From NCBI GenBank assembly GCA_002424495.1, contig DIKH01000281.1, positions 1-11,410 on the forward strand: 11,410 bases of DNA. Reading direction: 5' to 3'. This DNA is from Desulfobacteraceae bacterium UBA5623. GTDB lineage: Bacteria > Desulfobacterota > DSM-4660 > Desulfatiglandales > Desulfatiglandaceae. The notes beneath the pieces are model-generated. The model did no database searches, had not been told where the DNA came from, and worked only from the letters and a program-made list of their open reading frames with translations. Below are positions 5,267-11,410 of the stretch, piece by piece (position 1 is the first letter of the stretch; each line of letters begins with the position of its first letter). Position numbers and translations under genes: made by a program.

Positions 5267-6727
5267 ATGGTAGACATCAAAAAATTTGATATTGCAACAA
5301 CGGTCACCGATTCACTTATTGACGTGTTCGACATGATGCTTTCCATGGGGCTTCAGCTTTCTGACGATCAATCACAGGGCATAGAAAAGGATGAAAGGAT
5401 TGTTGGCTCTGTCAGTGTGGCCGGAAGGGTAATGGGGTGTATCAATATCGAGGTCAGCAAACAGTTCTCCCATATTATGACCGCCGCAGTACTTGGCATA
5501 ACGCCTGAGGAGGTTGATGGTGGAGACGATGTCAAGGACGTCATTCGCGAGATATGCAATATAGTGGGAGGGAATCTTAAATCCGCCTTTTGTGACACAG
5601 GACTCGTCTGCGAACTCTCCCCTCCCTCATTCACAACCGGAGATGACTTTAAGATTGAAGCCTTAAACACGGTAAGACACGAGCGTTACGTGTTCAATTA
5701 TAATGAGCACAACGTTATCGTAGAGGTAGGCATAAGGGTATCTGAGGTTGAAGAGGGGACGGAGGCTTCCCTGCAAAAGATAGAATACAGGCCTGTCAAT
5801 GTAAGTCAGGTCGAAAATTTTGATGTCAAAACGCCGGTTTTTGGTCAAATCATTGAAGTTTTTGACATGATGCTTTCCATGACACTTAACTCTTCCGAAG
5901 AGAGTCTGAAATCTTCTCTAGACCCTGATCGGCTTGTCGGGGCTGTGAGTTTTATCGGCCCCTTGATGGGCAGCTTCAGCATACATGTCAGCAGGAAATT
6001 TTCCCATCAGATGACCTCCTCAATGCTTGGCATTGAGATGGAAGAAGTCGAGGGTGGAGATGATGTCAAGGATGTAATCAGCGAGTTGTGTAACATTGTT
6101 GGTGGCAATCTGAAATCAAAGTTCTGTGATGCAGGCATGCGCTGCGATCTGTCCACTCCTTCCATGACAACGGGCACCAGCTTCAAGATCGAAGCAAAGG
6201 ATATGGTCAGGTACGACAGTTTTTCCTTCCTCTACGGTGATGAGCCTGTTGTTGTCGAGGTGGTCATGAAGGTAGCCGATCATATGATGGCAGGTGATGA
6301 ATTTGCCGAGCCTGTGGGCAAAGAAAGTGAAATCACGCAGCTGGACATAGATTCCCTCCTGGCAGGGGAGGTGCTGTCAGGAACTGAATCTATGGGTACG
6401 GATAAAGAGCCATTAGAGGCCGATGACAGGGGACCAGGGACTGGTGTGGGTTGCACTCTTACCGAGGCTGAAAAGCTGGCCTTTATCCTGGACATTCCCC
6501 TTGAGGTGGTAGTTGAACTTGGCCGAAACAAAATGCAGATAAGTGAGTTGTACAATATTGGTCCTGGCTCGGTGGTCGAATTCAAGAATCTTGCCGGTGA
6601 ACCCTTGGACATACTGGTCAACGGGACTTTGATTGCCAAAGGACAGGTCATGGTCCAGGGGGAAAAATATGGAATTAGGATTGTTGATATCTTGAGTCGA
6701 ATGGAAAGGATAAGAAGTGTGATATAA
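5267..6727 (+). CDS. Tandem CheX domains fused to FliN/SpoA: FliY-like motor switch phosphatase
   Basis: This 486-residue cytoplasmic protein has three domains. Two CheX-like domains span about residues 5-165 and 183-340. Each keeps the phosphatase signature D-x3-E-x2-N-x21-P: D91/E95/N98/P120 and D269/E273/N276/P298, set in GGDDVKDVI-E-CNIVGGNLKS. The copies align with a constant offset of 178 residues, so they are an internal duplication. A flexible acidic linker (about 341-400) contains EITQLDIDSLLAG, resembling the CheY-P-binding peptide at the start of FliM and FliY. The C-terminal part (about 403-481, LDIPLEVVVELGRNKMQISEL to the end) is a FliN/SpoA C-ring domain. By analogy with FliY, it should join the flagellar switch and remove phosphate from CheY-P there. 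Start ATG has AGGAGA ten bases upstream. The promoter is sigma-54-like. The domain reading is strong; the phosphatase role is inferred. Confidence 0.85.
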   Translation: MVDIKKFDIATTVTDSLIDVFDMMLSMGLQLSDDQSQGIEKDERIVGSVSVAGRVMGCINIEVSKQFSHIMTAAVLGITPEEVDGGDDVKDVIREICNIVGGNLKSAFCDTGLVCELSPPSFTTGDDFKIEALNTVRHERYVFNYNEHNVIVEVGIRVSEVEEGTEASLQKIEYRPVNVSQVENFDVKTPVFGQIIEVFDMMLSMTLNSSEESLKSSLDPDRLVGAVSFIGPLMGSFSIHVSRKFSHQMTSSMLGIEMEEVEGGDDVKDVISELCNIVGGNLKSKFCDAGMRCDLSTPSMTTGTSFKIEAKDMVRYDSFSFLYGDEPVVVEVVMKVADHMMAGDEFAEPVGKESEITQLDIDSLLAGEVLSGTESMGTDKEPLEADDRGPGTGVGCTLTEAEKLAFILDIPLEVVVELGRNKMQISELYNIGPGSVVEFKNLAGEPLDILVNGTLIAKGQVMVQGEKYGIRIVDILSRMERIRSVI

Positions 6728-6805
6728 GGCCACCTCAATTATTTTTCTCAAGTCTCAGCCAAGTAATACCGATACACATATTGAATTCCCTCCTTTGTGC
6801 TCACG

Positions 6806-6830
6806 CTCTTTGTGGGCAAAGAGGTCTTTT
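6806..6830 (+). terminator. Possible weak terminator
   Basis: CTCTTTG (6806-6812) pairs with CAAAGAG (6817-6823) around TGGG, followed by GTCTTTT. The stem is short and the T-run broken, so termination after the motor-switch gene would be partial. The rest of 6728-6963 shows no gene and no clear promoter. Confidence 0.45.
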
Positions 6831-6963
6831 AAACCCTTGTGGCCATAAAGGGGGACGTGTGGGATCCGATAACATGATAAATGGTTGCGCCATAATCGTG
6901 AGGGGATTCTAAAACTGCAGGCCCGTGGATCACCATGGCCTGGATGAGAAAGGGGATGTTTTT

Positions 6964-7299
6964 ATGGAAATATCGGCTATTATGAATATATATGAATTGG
7001 CTATGAACCGGACCATAAGGCAAAAGGCGGATGCTCAGACGAAAAGAGATAAAACCTCACCACAGGATTCTGTAAGGCAGGCGCAACAGGCCCAAATGGG
7101 GAATAAAGGTTCGGTTGACATTTACCCCGGCAGTGTGCAGACAACAATAACGCAAGATTCATACCCAGTTAGGCTGTCAAAGGCAGTTCAGCCTGAAATA
7201 TATGGGCCAAAAGAGGCCATAGCACAGAAGACCGGCATAACGGAAGAGGCCTGGGCGAAAACAGTAGCAACCTGGAGTATTGTCAATACAGTTTCATAA
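6964..7299 (+). CDS. Small unrecognised protein, 111 aa
   Basis: I do not recognise this protein. It begins MEISAIMNIYELAMNRTIRQKADAQTK in part, i.e. a helical N-terminus, then a polar Gln-rich segment (residues about 35-50), a Thr/Ser/Pro-rich middle and a C-terminal helix EEAWAKTVATWSIVNTVS. No signal peptide or membrane segment. Start: the ATG at 6964 has AGGGG eight bases upstream; a GTG at 6925 would add 13 residues without a good site. It lies between the flagellar-switch-type gene and a FlaG-like small gene on the same strand, so a motility or surface role is possible, by context only. Composition resembles a structural or export-related small protein, but nothing specific can be claimed. 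Confidence 0.6.
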   Translation: MEISAIMNIYELAMNRTIRQKADAQTKRDKTSPQDSVRQAQQAQMGNKGSVDIYPGSVQTTITQDSYPVRLSKAVQPEIYGPKEAIAQKTGITEEAWAKTVATWSIVNTVS

Positions 7300-7345
7300 A
7301 TTGTAGACTTTAAGTGATTAGTAATTTTTATAAGGAGATGTTAAA

Positions 7346-7579
7346 ATGGTTAGCCTGGTAAATATGATGGTTTCAGGCATTGCAGCCTCTGAACCCGGAA
7401 ACAAAAGTGCTTCCAGGGCCACGCCTGATATTGCAGGAGCAAAGGGCGAGATACGCAGGCTCGAAATAAAAGATGGAAATCTGACCGTAACGGTTTATGA
7501 CAGCAACGGTAAATTGCTTCGCATGACCCCGCCTGGATATCTTCCAGCGGGAGAAGAAAAATTTGATGTAACAATTTGA
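7346..7579 (+). CDS. Small protein with FlaG-like tail, 77 aa
   Basis: This 77-residue protein has a Ser/Ala-rich N-terminal third and a compact beta-type C-terminal part (about 34-77): KGEIRRLEIKDGNLTVTVYD, then SNGKLLRMTPPGYLPAGEE. The pattern 'V-x-V-x-D-x-x-G-K-x-x-R-x-x-PP' resembles the C-terminal core of FlaG, a small flagellum-associated protein, but a long conserved region is missing and the match is by eye, so I leave the symbol blank. Start: ATG with AAGGAG eight bases upstream, a strong site. It follows the 111-residue gene by 46 bases on the same strand and may share its transcript. The location near a FliN/CheX protein agrees with, but does not prove, a motility role. Confidence 0.6.
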   Translation: MVSLVNMMVSGIAASEPGNKSASRATPDIAGAKGEIRRLEIKDGNLTVTVYDSNGKLLRMTPPGYLPAGEEKFDVTI

Positions 7580-7617
7580 AGTGAAAGCGATCCCCTGAAA
7601 TTGCCTTTTGCGTAAAA

Positions 7618-7657
7618 CCTTGGCATGGTAACTGCCATTTCCAATACCATGCCAAGG
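7618..7657 (+). repeat. Perfect 13-bp inverted repeat
   Basis: CCTTGGCATGGTA (7618-7630) and its exact complement (7645-7657) flank a 14-base loop about 40 bases after the 77-residue gene, followed by a short CCAAGG tandem run (7653-7667). On the plus strand there is no T-run after it; on the minus strand TTTT follows. It may stabilise or end the upstream mRNA without being a classical terminator, or serve as a bidirectional site. Confidence 0.6.
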
Positions 7658-7785
7658 CCAAGGCCAAGAAAATCCCCTTCAGTCATTATTTTGATATCGA
7701 ACCATCCTGTCAATCAGCCATAAAAATTTTCCCGACCGGATGTCATCATGGCATTGGCGTTTTCTCAAGCGCTGACATTCGACAT

Positions 7786-7814
7786 TTGTTAATTTATCTC
7801 AAAGATGGTATAAT
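7786..7814 (+). promoter_or_regulatory. Sigma-70-like promoter of rmuC
   Basis: TTGTTA (7786-7791) is separated by 17 bases from a perfect TATAAT (7809-7814). Predicted start near 7821 leaves a leader of roughly 150 bases before the rmuC start, containing an imperfect hairpin GGGCGCAT/ATATGCCC (7827-7845). The rest of 7668-7785 shows nothing recognisable. Confidence 0.7.
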
Positions 7815-7970
7815 TAAACGAATTATGGGCGCATCTCATATGCCCCTATTTATCGCAATTCCGCAACAACCTGCTTTATGGCGCTCAGGGGCCTGCTGGA
7901 TCTGGCGGAAGTTGGTTATAAGTGGTTAGGCGCTCGGTCCTAAATTCCACGTATGGTGAGGACTTTCATT

Positions 7971-9290
7971 GTGACAGACATTCTTCTATATTTGTGTATC
8001 ATCTTGCTGGCCATAGTCGTTGGACTTGTACTTTTGATCCTAAAAAGGTCTAGGGCGGAGGATGACGGCAAGGTTGAAAGGGCTATTCGTGAGGAATTGA
8101 GACTGGGCCGCGAGGAGTCGGCCAGGGCCGCGAGGGAGCTCAGAGAAGAGGTCTCATCCGGCCATAAGTCTTCTTCCGATACACTTATCAAGGCCATTGG
8201 TGAAATGGGTAAGGCTCAGGGCGATCAGCTGGAATCAATCGCCAGGCGAATACAGGAACTGACCGTATCGAATGAGACTAAGATCGAGATTCTGCGGGGC
8301 ACGATTGATGAACAGCTCAAGCGTCTTAGGGACAGCAATGAAAAAAAGCTCGATCAGATCCGCGAAACCGTGGACGAAAAACTCCAGGTCACACTTGAAA
8401 AGAGACTTGGCCAGTCCTTCAAACTTGTCAGCGAGAGGCTGGAGGCTGTGCAGCGCGGTCTAGGGGAGATGCAGTCTCTGGCGACCGGCGTCGGCGACTT
8501 GAGGCGTGTGCTCACCAATGTCAAGGCGCGCGGAACATGGGGAGAGGTCCAGTTAGGCGCCCTCCTGGAGCAGATCCTGACTCCCGAACAATACGAGAAG
8601 AATGTCCATACAAGAAAGGATTCACAGGAGAGTGTTGAATTTGCCATAAAATTACCAGGCACTGATGATGACCCGGGCTCATGTGTCTGGCTGCCGATTG
8701 ATTCAAAATTTCCCCAGGAAGACTATCTAAGGTTGTTGGATGCGGTTGAGGCCGCCGATCTTGATGCAGTCCAAAGGGCCACGGCATCACTTATGAGCGC
8801 GGTAAACCGTTCGGCAAAAGAGATACGTGACAAATACCTCAATCCTCCAGAGACAACTGACTTTGCAATCATGTTCCTGCCCACCGAGGGGCTTTATGCA
8901 GAGGTCCTGCGACAGCCAGGCCAGCTTGAAAAGGTTCAGCAGCAGTACCGTATAGTGATAGCCGGTCCAACCACCCTTTCGGCCATATTGAACAGCCTGC
9001 GTATGGGGTTTCGAACTCTTGCCCTTGAAAAGCGGTCAAGCGAAGTCTGGAAGGTGCTTGCGGCGGTCAAGATGGAATTCGGAAAATTCGGAGAAGTGCT
9101 CTCCAGGGTAAAAAAACACCTTAATACGGCCTCAAAGACACTTGATCAGACGGACCTGAGAGCACGAGCGATGGAGCGAAAGCTCCGCAACGTGGAAGAA
9201 CTGCCGGTAGAGGTCTGCGAGGAGGTACTGCAATTTTCCAATTCAGTCTCAGATGATGAAACAGAGGATGAAACAGGAGGGGTCGAATGA
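7971..9290 (+). CDS. rmuC: DNA recombination protein RmuC
   Basis: RmuC is a membrane-anchored, nuclease-fold protein linked to limiting recombination between inverted repeats. An N-terminal transmembrane helix (DILLYLCIILLAIVVGLVLL, about 3-24) is followed by a long charged coiled coil (about 30-175) and the RmuC domain (about 180-415), with the hallmark GTWGEVQLGALLEQIL, then PIDSKFPQEDY, FLPTEGLYAEVLR and AGPTTLSAILNSLRMGFRTL. The acidic tail (DDETEDETGG) is probably disordered. Size, about 439 residues, is normal. Start: the GTG at 7971 has GGTGAGG nine bases upstream; the ATG at 7953 would add six residues but has no ribosome site. The stop overlaps the start of a 63-residue gene by four bases (ATGA). 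Promoter at 7786-7814. Very likely intact. Confidence 0.93.
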   Translation: MTDILLYLCIILLAIVVGLVLLILKRSRAEDDGKVERAIREELRLGREESARAARELREEVSSGHKSSSDTLIKAIGEMGKAQGDQLESIARRIQELTVSNETKIEILRGTIDEQLKRLRDSNEKKLDQIRETVDEKLQVTLEKRLGQSFKLVSERLEAVQRGLGEMQSLATGVGDLRRVLTNVKARGTWGEVQLGALLEQILTPEQYEKNVHTRKDSQESVEFAIKLPGTDDDPGSCVWLPIDSKFPQEDYLRLLDAVEAADLDAVQRATASLMSAVNRSAKEIRDKYLNPPETTDFAIMFLPTEGLYAEVLRQPGQLEKVQQQYRIVIAGPTTLSAILNSLRMGFRTLALEKRSSEVWKVLAAVKMEFGKFGEVLSRVKKHLNTASKTLDQTDLRARAMERKLRNVEELPVEVCEEVLQFSNSVSDDETEDETGGVE

Positions 9291-9478
9291 GCTTTAAGTC
9301 TGATGTGGATGCAGAGACAGAGAGATTGATAGGCCAAGGCATTGCACCAATGGATGCGCTGAAACAGGCTGTCAGGGTTATCTCGGAGAGAATGAGTGCT
9401 GAGATAAATCGGACAGAGGACACTGTCTGCCCATTCCCCCTTTCATCTTCGCCGTATGGGAAAGGGCAGGAGTCATGA
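9287..9478 (+). CDS. Small unrecognised protein coupled to rmuC, 63 aa
   Basis: I do not recognise this protein. It is a 63-residue helical protein (MSFKSDVDAETERLIGQGIAP then ALKQAVRVISERMSAEI) with a Pro/Ser-rich tail (CPFPLSSSPYGKGQES). It is credible because a strong AGGAGG site lies six bases before its ATG and the ATGA overlap couples it to rmuC. No membrane segment. The last 17 codons form the hairpin of the apparent operon terminator, so the tail sequence is dictated partly by RNA structure and may not be functional protein. The amphipathic middle could mediate binding to a partner such as RmuC; that is a guess from the coupling. Confidence 0.65.
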   Translation: MSFKSDVDAETERLIGQGIAPMDALKQAVRVISERMSAEINRTEDTVCPFPLSSSPYGKGQES

Positions 9479-9485
9479 TTTTTTT
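9427..9485 (+). terminator. Terminator overlapping the end of the coding region
   Basis: CTGCCCATTCCC (9427-9438) pairs with GGGAAAGGGCAG (9458-9469) with one mismatch; a run of seven T (9479-9485) follows eight to nine bases later. The stem lies inside the last codons of the 63-residue gene, so ribosomes reaching the stop could affect whether it forms. Confidence 0.55.
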
Positions 9486-9520
9486 ATGAACGCATGGGGT
9501 GAAAATAGCCAAGTTATTTA

Positions 9521-9549
9521 TTGAGAATGAAATCCTTACATGATAAAAA
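9521..9549 (+). promoter_or_regulatory. Possible promoter of the lysine-rich mini-gene
   Basis: TTGAGA (9521-9526) lies 17 bases before TAAAAA (9544-9549), which matches four of six -10 positions. Predicted start near 9556. It is the only candidate upstream of the mini-gene after the rmuC operon terminator; weak. Confidence 0.3.
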
Positions 9550-9568
9550 CATATCTCCCGCAAGGGGG

Positions 9569-9614
9569 AAAAAGTTTCGGGACTTTTTGCTGAACCATTA
9601 TAAATGGTGTCCCG
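9569..9614 (+). promoter_or_regulatory. Leader with mutually exclusive hairpins
   Basis: Hairpin A: AAAAAGT (9569-9575) pairs perfectly with ACTTTTT (9582-9588) around TTCGGG. Hairpin B: CGGGAC (9578-9583) pairs with GTCCCG (9609-9614), enclosing ACCAT-TATAA-ATGGT (9594-9608). They share bases 9578-9588 and cannot coexist. This suggests a switching leader for the mini-gene; no known riboswitch class was recognised. Confidence 0.4.
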
Positions 9615-9652
9615 GTTAGTATGAACATTCACTTTATGCAGGGGGTATTTTA

Positions 9653-9751
9653 ATGGCAAAATCAAAGGATACCAAGAAAGATACTAAGAAAAAGGCGACT
9701 AAGACACCAAAGGAAAAGAAGAAGGAGAAGAGGGAAAAACAGAAGGCATAA
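9653..9751 (+). CDS. Lysine-rich 32-residue mini-protein
   Basis: An open frame of 32 codons starts at ATG 9653, with AGGGGG about seven bases upstream, and ends TAA at 9749-9751. The product begins MAKSKDTKKDTKKKATKT, continues PKEKKKEKREKQKA and has 15 Lys plus one Arg among 32 residues, with no Cys, aromatic or long hydrophobic residue. Such a basic, disordered peptide could bind nucleic acid or the ribosome, in the style of histone-tail-like small proteins, but I do not recognise it as a named family. The Lys codons are mainly AAG, unlike a chance A-rich run. It converges on the tRNA-Gln gene with 12 bases between, and follows a foldable leader. Coding status is likely from the ribosome site and composition, not proven. 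Confidence 0.6.
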   Translation: MAKSKDTKKDTKKKATKTPKEKKKEKREKQKA

Positions 9752-9763
9752 CTTGAGGTTGAC

Positions 9764-9837
9764 TGGCTGGGGGACGAGGATTCGAACCTCGGTTAATGGG
9801 GCCAGAACCCATCGTATTGCCACTATACGATCCCCCA
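9764..9837 (-). tRNA. tRNA-Gln (anticodon CTG)
   Basis: Read on the minus strand, the gene starts TGGGGGATCG and ends TCCCCCAGCCA. The acceptor arm TGGGGGA/TCCCCCA pairs fully, with U1-A72 and discriminator G as in bacterial tRNA-Gln. The T arm is CGAGG-TTCGAAT-CCTCG, and the anticodon arm ATGGG-TTCTGGC-CCCAT gives anticodon CTG (Gln, codon CAG). CCA is encoded. The layout closely follows E. coli tRNA-Gln. A promoter lies just upstream at 9848-9876. Confidence 0.93.
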
Positions 9838-9847
9838 GTTAGAGAGG

Positions 9848-9876
9848 AAATTGTCTTAATCAGGAGGAAAAGTCAA
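9848..9876 (-). promoter_or_regulatory. Promoter of tRNA-Gln
   Basis: On the minus strand TTGACT (9871-9876 as complement) is followed after 17 bases by CAATTT (9848-9853). The -35 is good and the -10 poor. The predicted start is four to six bases before the tRNA, normal for a tRNA gene placed right after the stop of the ABC gene. Confidence 0.5.
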
Positions 9877-9895
9877 GCCAAAATTTGGAAAATGT

Positions 9896-10879
9896 TCACT
9901 TGACCTTCCAGCATCTTACCTTGTGACCCTTGCTCGCCTCAAAAAAGCCTATCTCCTCTTTTTTACAGGATTCCTCAACCATTGGGCACCTGCCTTGGAA
10001 CTTGCAGCCCACAGGGAAGTTGAAGGCGCTGGGCACCTCTCCGGTTAATGCCAACTGCTCCTTCCTTTTATCCGGATCAATTGCGGGGATAGCGGAGAAA
10101 AGCGCCAGGGTGTAAGGGTGAAGGGGGTTATCAAAAAGCTCTTCCGTATCAGCATATTCCATGATATGCCCAAGGTACATCACAGCAACAGTATCACTGA
10201 TATAGCCTACGACATTGAGATCGTGGGCGATAAAGAGATAGCTTAAGTCAAGCTCGCCTTGCAGGGCTTTGAGCAGATTGATGATCTGCGCCTGTATGGA
10301 GACATCAAGAGCTGACACTGGCTCATCACATACGATCAGGGACGGCTCAACACTCAAGGCCCTTGCAACGCCTATACGCTGGCGCTGGCCGCCGCTGAAT
10401 TCATGTGGATAGCGGTCAGAGGCGGAGGGAAGGATTCCTACCATCGAGAGGAGCCGACTGATACGCTCCTTTCTCTGGCTGTAATTTTTGACCCCAACGA
10501 TCTTTAGCCCTTCTTCTATGGACTGGCCGACAGTCATGCGGGGGTTCAATGACCCAAAAGGGTCCTGGAAGATGATCTGCATCTGTCTTCTTAATGGCAT
10601 CATCTCTTGCTGGTCAAGACTGCTGATATCGCGGTTACGGAATATGATCTGCCCGCTGTCCGCATCCATCAGTCTTAAGATGAGCCTTCCAACAGTGGAT
10701 TTGCCGCAACCGCTTTCCCCTACAAGCGCAAGGGTCTTTCCATTTTCGATTTGAAGATCAACACCATCAACGGCCTTAACCCAACCGATGACCTTCTGAA
10801 AAAACCCCCGGCTGACCGGGAAATATTTTTTGAGGCCTTCAACATCTAATAGTGTGCTATGTGCTGGAAAGGGTTTCAT
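9896..10879 (-). CDS. Oligopeptide/dipeptide ABC importer ATPase, OppF/DppF type
   Basis: This 327-residue protein is one of two ATP-binding subunits that power peptide import at the inner face of the cytoplasmic membrane. Walker A GESGCGKST (54-62), Q-loop Q105 (IIFQDPFGSLNPRMTVG), signature FSGGQRQRIG (161-170), Walker B LIVCDEP (181-187) and the H-loop histidine H219 (IAHD) are all present, so it should be active. The C-terminal oligopeptide-transporter extension (about 240-327) contains four cysteines, C292, C298, C305 and C323, in the GCKFQGRCP pattern. These are iron-sulfur-type positions in some Dpp ATPases; whether they bind a cluster here is unknown. OppF and DppF cannot be told apart by eye, so no symbol is given. 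It follows the sister ATPase gene by 87 bases. The ATG has only a weak ribosome site. Permease and binding-protein genes would lie beyond the window. Confidence 0.92.
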   Translation of the reverse strand: MKPFPAHSTLLDVEGLKKYFPVSRGFFQKVIGWVKAVDGVDLQIENGKTLALVGESGCGKSTVGRLILRLMDADSGQIIFRNRDISSLDQQEMMPLRRQMQIIFQDPFGSLNPRMTVGQSIEEGLKIVGVKNYSQRKERISRLLSMVGILPSASDRYPHEFSGGQRQRIGVARALSVEPSLIVCDEPVSALDVSIQAQIINLLKALQGELDLSYLFIAHDLNVVGYISDTVAVMYLGHIMEYADTEELFDNPLHPYTLALFSAIPAIDPDKRKEQLALTGEVPSAFNFPVGCKFQGRCPMVEESCKKEEIGFFEASKGHKVRCWKVK

Positions 10880-10966
10880 AAGAAGTGCTCTAAAGTGGGC
10901 TAAAATGCCTAAAGTTTAAGGACGGAAAAATAACAGATTGCGACTGTGCTATGATGCAGTTGTCTA

Positions 10967-11410
10967 TCACTTTTGCCTTCCTTTTGCCAGTATCGGGCAT
11001 CGGGCCTTATGCCCTTGACCATAATCGTGCATATTGGGAAATTCATTCCAGCAGGACTTAATAGCATAATCGCATCTGGGATGAAAGGGGCAACCTTTCG
11101 GCTTGTAAGCCGGATCAGGGACATTGCCGCGGATACTGTGTAGCGGAACCCCGCGATTGGCCCTGCTGGGAAGCGAAGCCAGAAGGCCGCGGGTGTATGG
11201 GTGACACGGGTTTTTAAAGATATCGTTGGTCGTTCCCTCTTCTGCAATTATCCCTGCGTACATCACATATATACGATCGGCGATATCTGCTACAACGCCA
11301 AGGTCGTGTGTGATATACAGAAGTGACATATTTCGCATTTTCTGGATGGCTCTAAAAAGCTGAAGGATCTGGGCCTGAACTGTCACGTCAAGGGCAGTGG
11401 TCGGTTCATC
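10967..11410 (-). CDS. Oligopeptide/dipeptide ABC importer ATPase, OppD/DppD type (partial)
   Basis: Only the C-terminal 147 codons are in the window; the gene enters from the right edge in frame, starting DEPTTALDVTVQAQI, the end of Walker B and the D-loop. The H-loop ITHDLGVV follows, then the peptide-importer extension with HPYTRGLLASLP and the cysteine pattern GCPFHPRCDYAIKSC plus a final RC, typical of OppD/DppD. It should form a heterodimer with the OppF/DppF-type subunit encoded next on the same strand; DppD/OppD before DppF/OppF is the usual order. The 87 bases between them hold no terminator or clear promoter, so they are probably cotranscribed. A GTG inside the D-loop motif is not a start; the true start lies outside the window. 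Confidence 0.92.
   Translation of the reverse strand, partial: DEPTTALDVTVQAQILQLFRAIQKMRNMSLLYITHDLGVVADIADRIYVMYAGIIAEEGTTNDIFKNPCHPYTRGLLASLPSRANRGVPLHSIRGNVPDPAYKPKGCPFHPRCDYAIKSCWNEFPNMHDYGQGHKARCPILAKGRQK

Noticed and set aside
4911..7923. Ten-base match GGTTATAAGT at 4911-4920 and 7914-7923
   Set aside because: Matches of this length are expected by chance in a window of this size and the flanks do not agree.
1..11410. CRISPR array, rRNA genes, complete insertion sequence, replication origin
   Set aside because: No regularly spaced repeats, rRNA-like segments, transposase with DDE or inverted terminal repeats, or origin-type iterons were seen.

Overview
The window looks like a Gram-negative chromosome of deltaproteobacterial (Desulfobacterota-like) type, with the inner end of an integrated genetic element on the left (about 1-4672) and ordinary host chromosome on the right (about 4673-11410). 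The taxonomic guess rests on the protein styles (integrase, AlpA-like and NadS-like regulators, CheX/FliN fusion), a sigma-54-like promoter at a motility gene, and RmuC and Opp/Dpp proteins. It is an inference, not a measurement.

Left part, all genes on the minus strand. Reading from the junction inward: a tyrosine recombinase; a RelE/HigB-type toxin with an overlapping NadS-type antitoxin and a third XRE-type regulator; a structured intergenic segment; an unrecognised AT-rich 357-residue protein; a strong terminator; a small AlpA/excisionase-like DNA-binding protein; and an orphan IS1 InsA-like zinc-ribbon/HTH protein. The element ends in the 3' half of a tRNA gene (anticodon loop to CCA, best read as tRNA-Arg with anticodon CCT), followed by an intrinsic terminator that probably belonged to the original tRNA gene. 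This is the attachment junction distal to the reconstituted tRNA. The other junction lies beyond base 1.

Right part. After an intergenic stretch with an orphan terminator (a possible small RNA) come a sigma-54-like promoter and a palindromic leader. These precede a 486-residue protein with two tandem CheX-like phosphatase domains, a FliM-like EIDxLL-type peptide and a C-terminal FliN/SpoA domain, so it is probably a FliY-like flagellar switch component that also dephosphorylates CheY-P. Two small unrecognised genes follow; the second has a FlaG-like tail. Then come a sigma-70 promoter, rmuC, and a 63-residue gene coupled to it by an ATGA overlap whose last codons lie inside a terminator hairpin. 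A 32-codon lysine-rich mini-gene with a foldable leader converges on a tRNA-Gln(CTG) gene. The right edge carries two ATP-binding subunits of an oligopeptide/dipeptide ABC importer on the minus strand; the second runs off the window.

The most notable items are the CheX-CheX-FliN fusion with its internal CheY-binding-like peptide, the tRNA-Arg integration junction with candidate arm sites, the apparently leaderless promoter of the toxin operon, the unrecognised cargo protein, and the lysine-rich mini-protein. No CRISPR array, rRNA or complete insertion sequence was seen.
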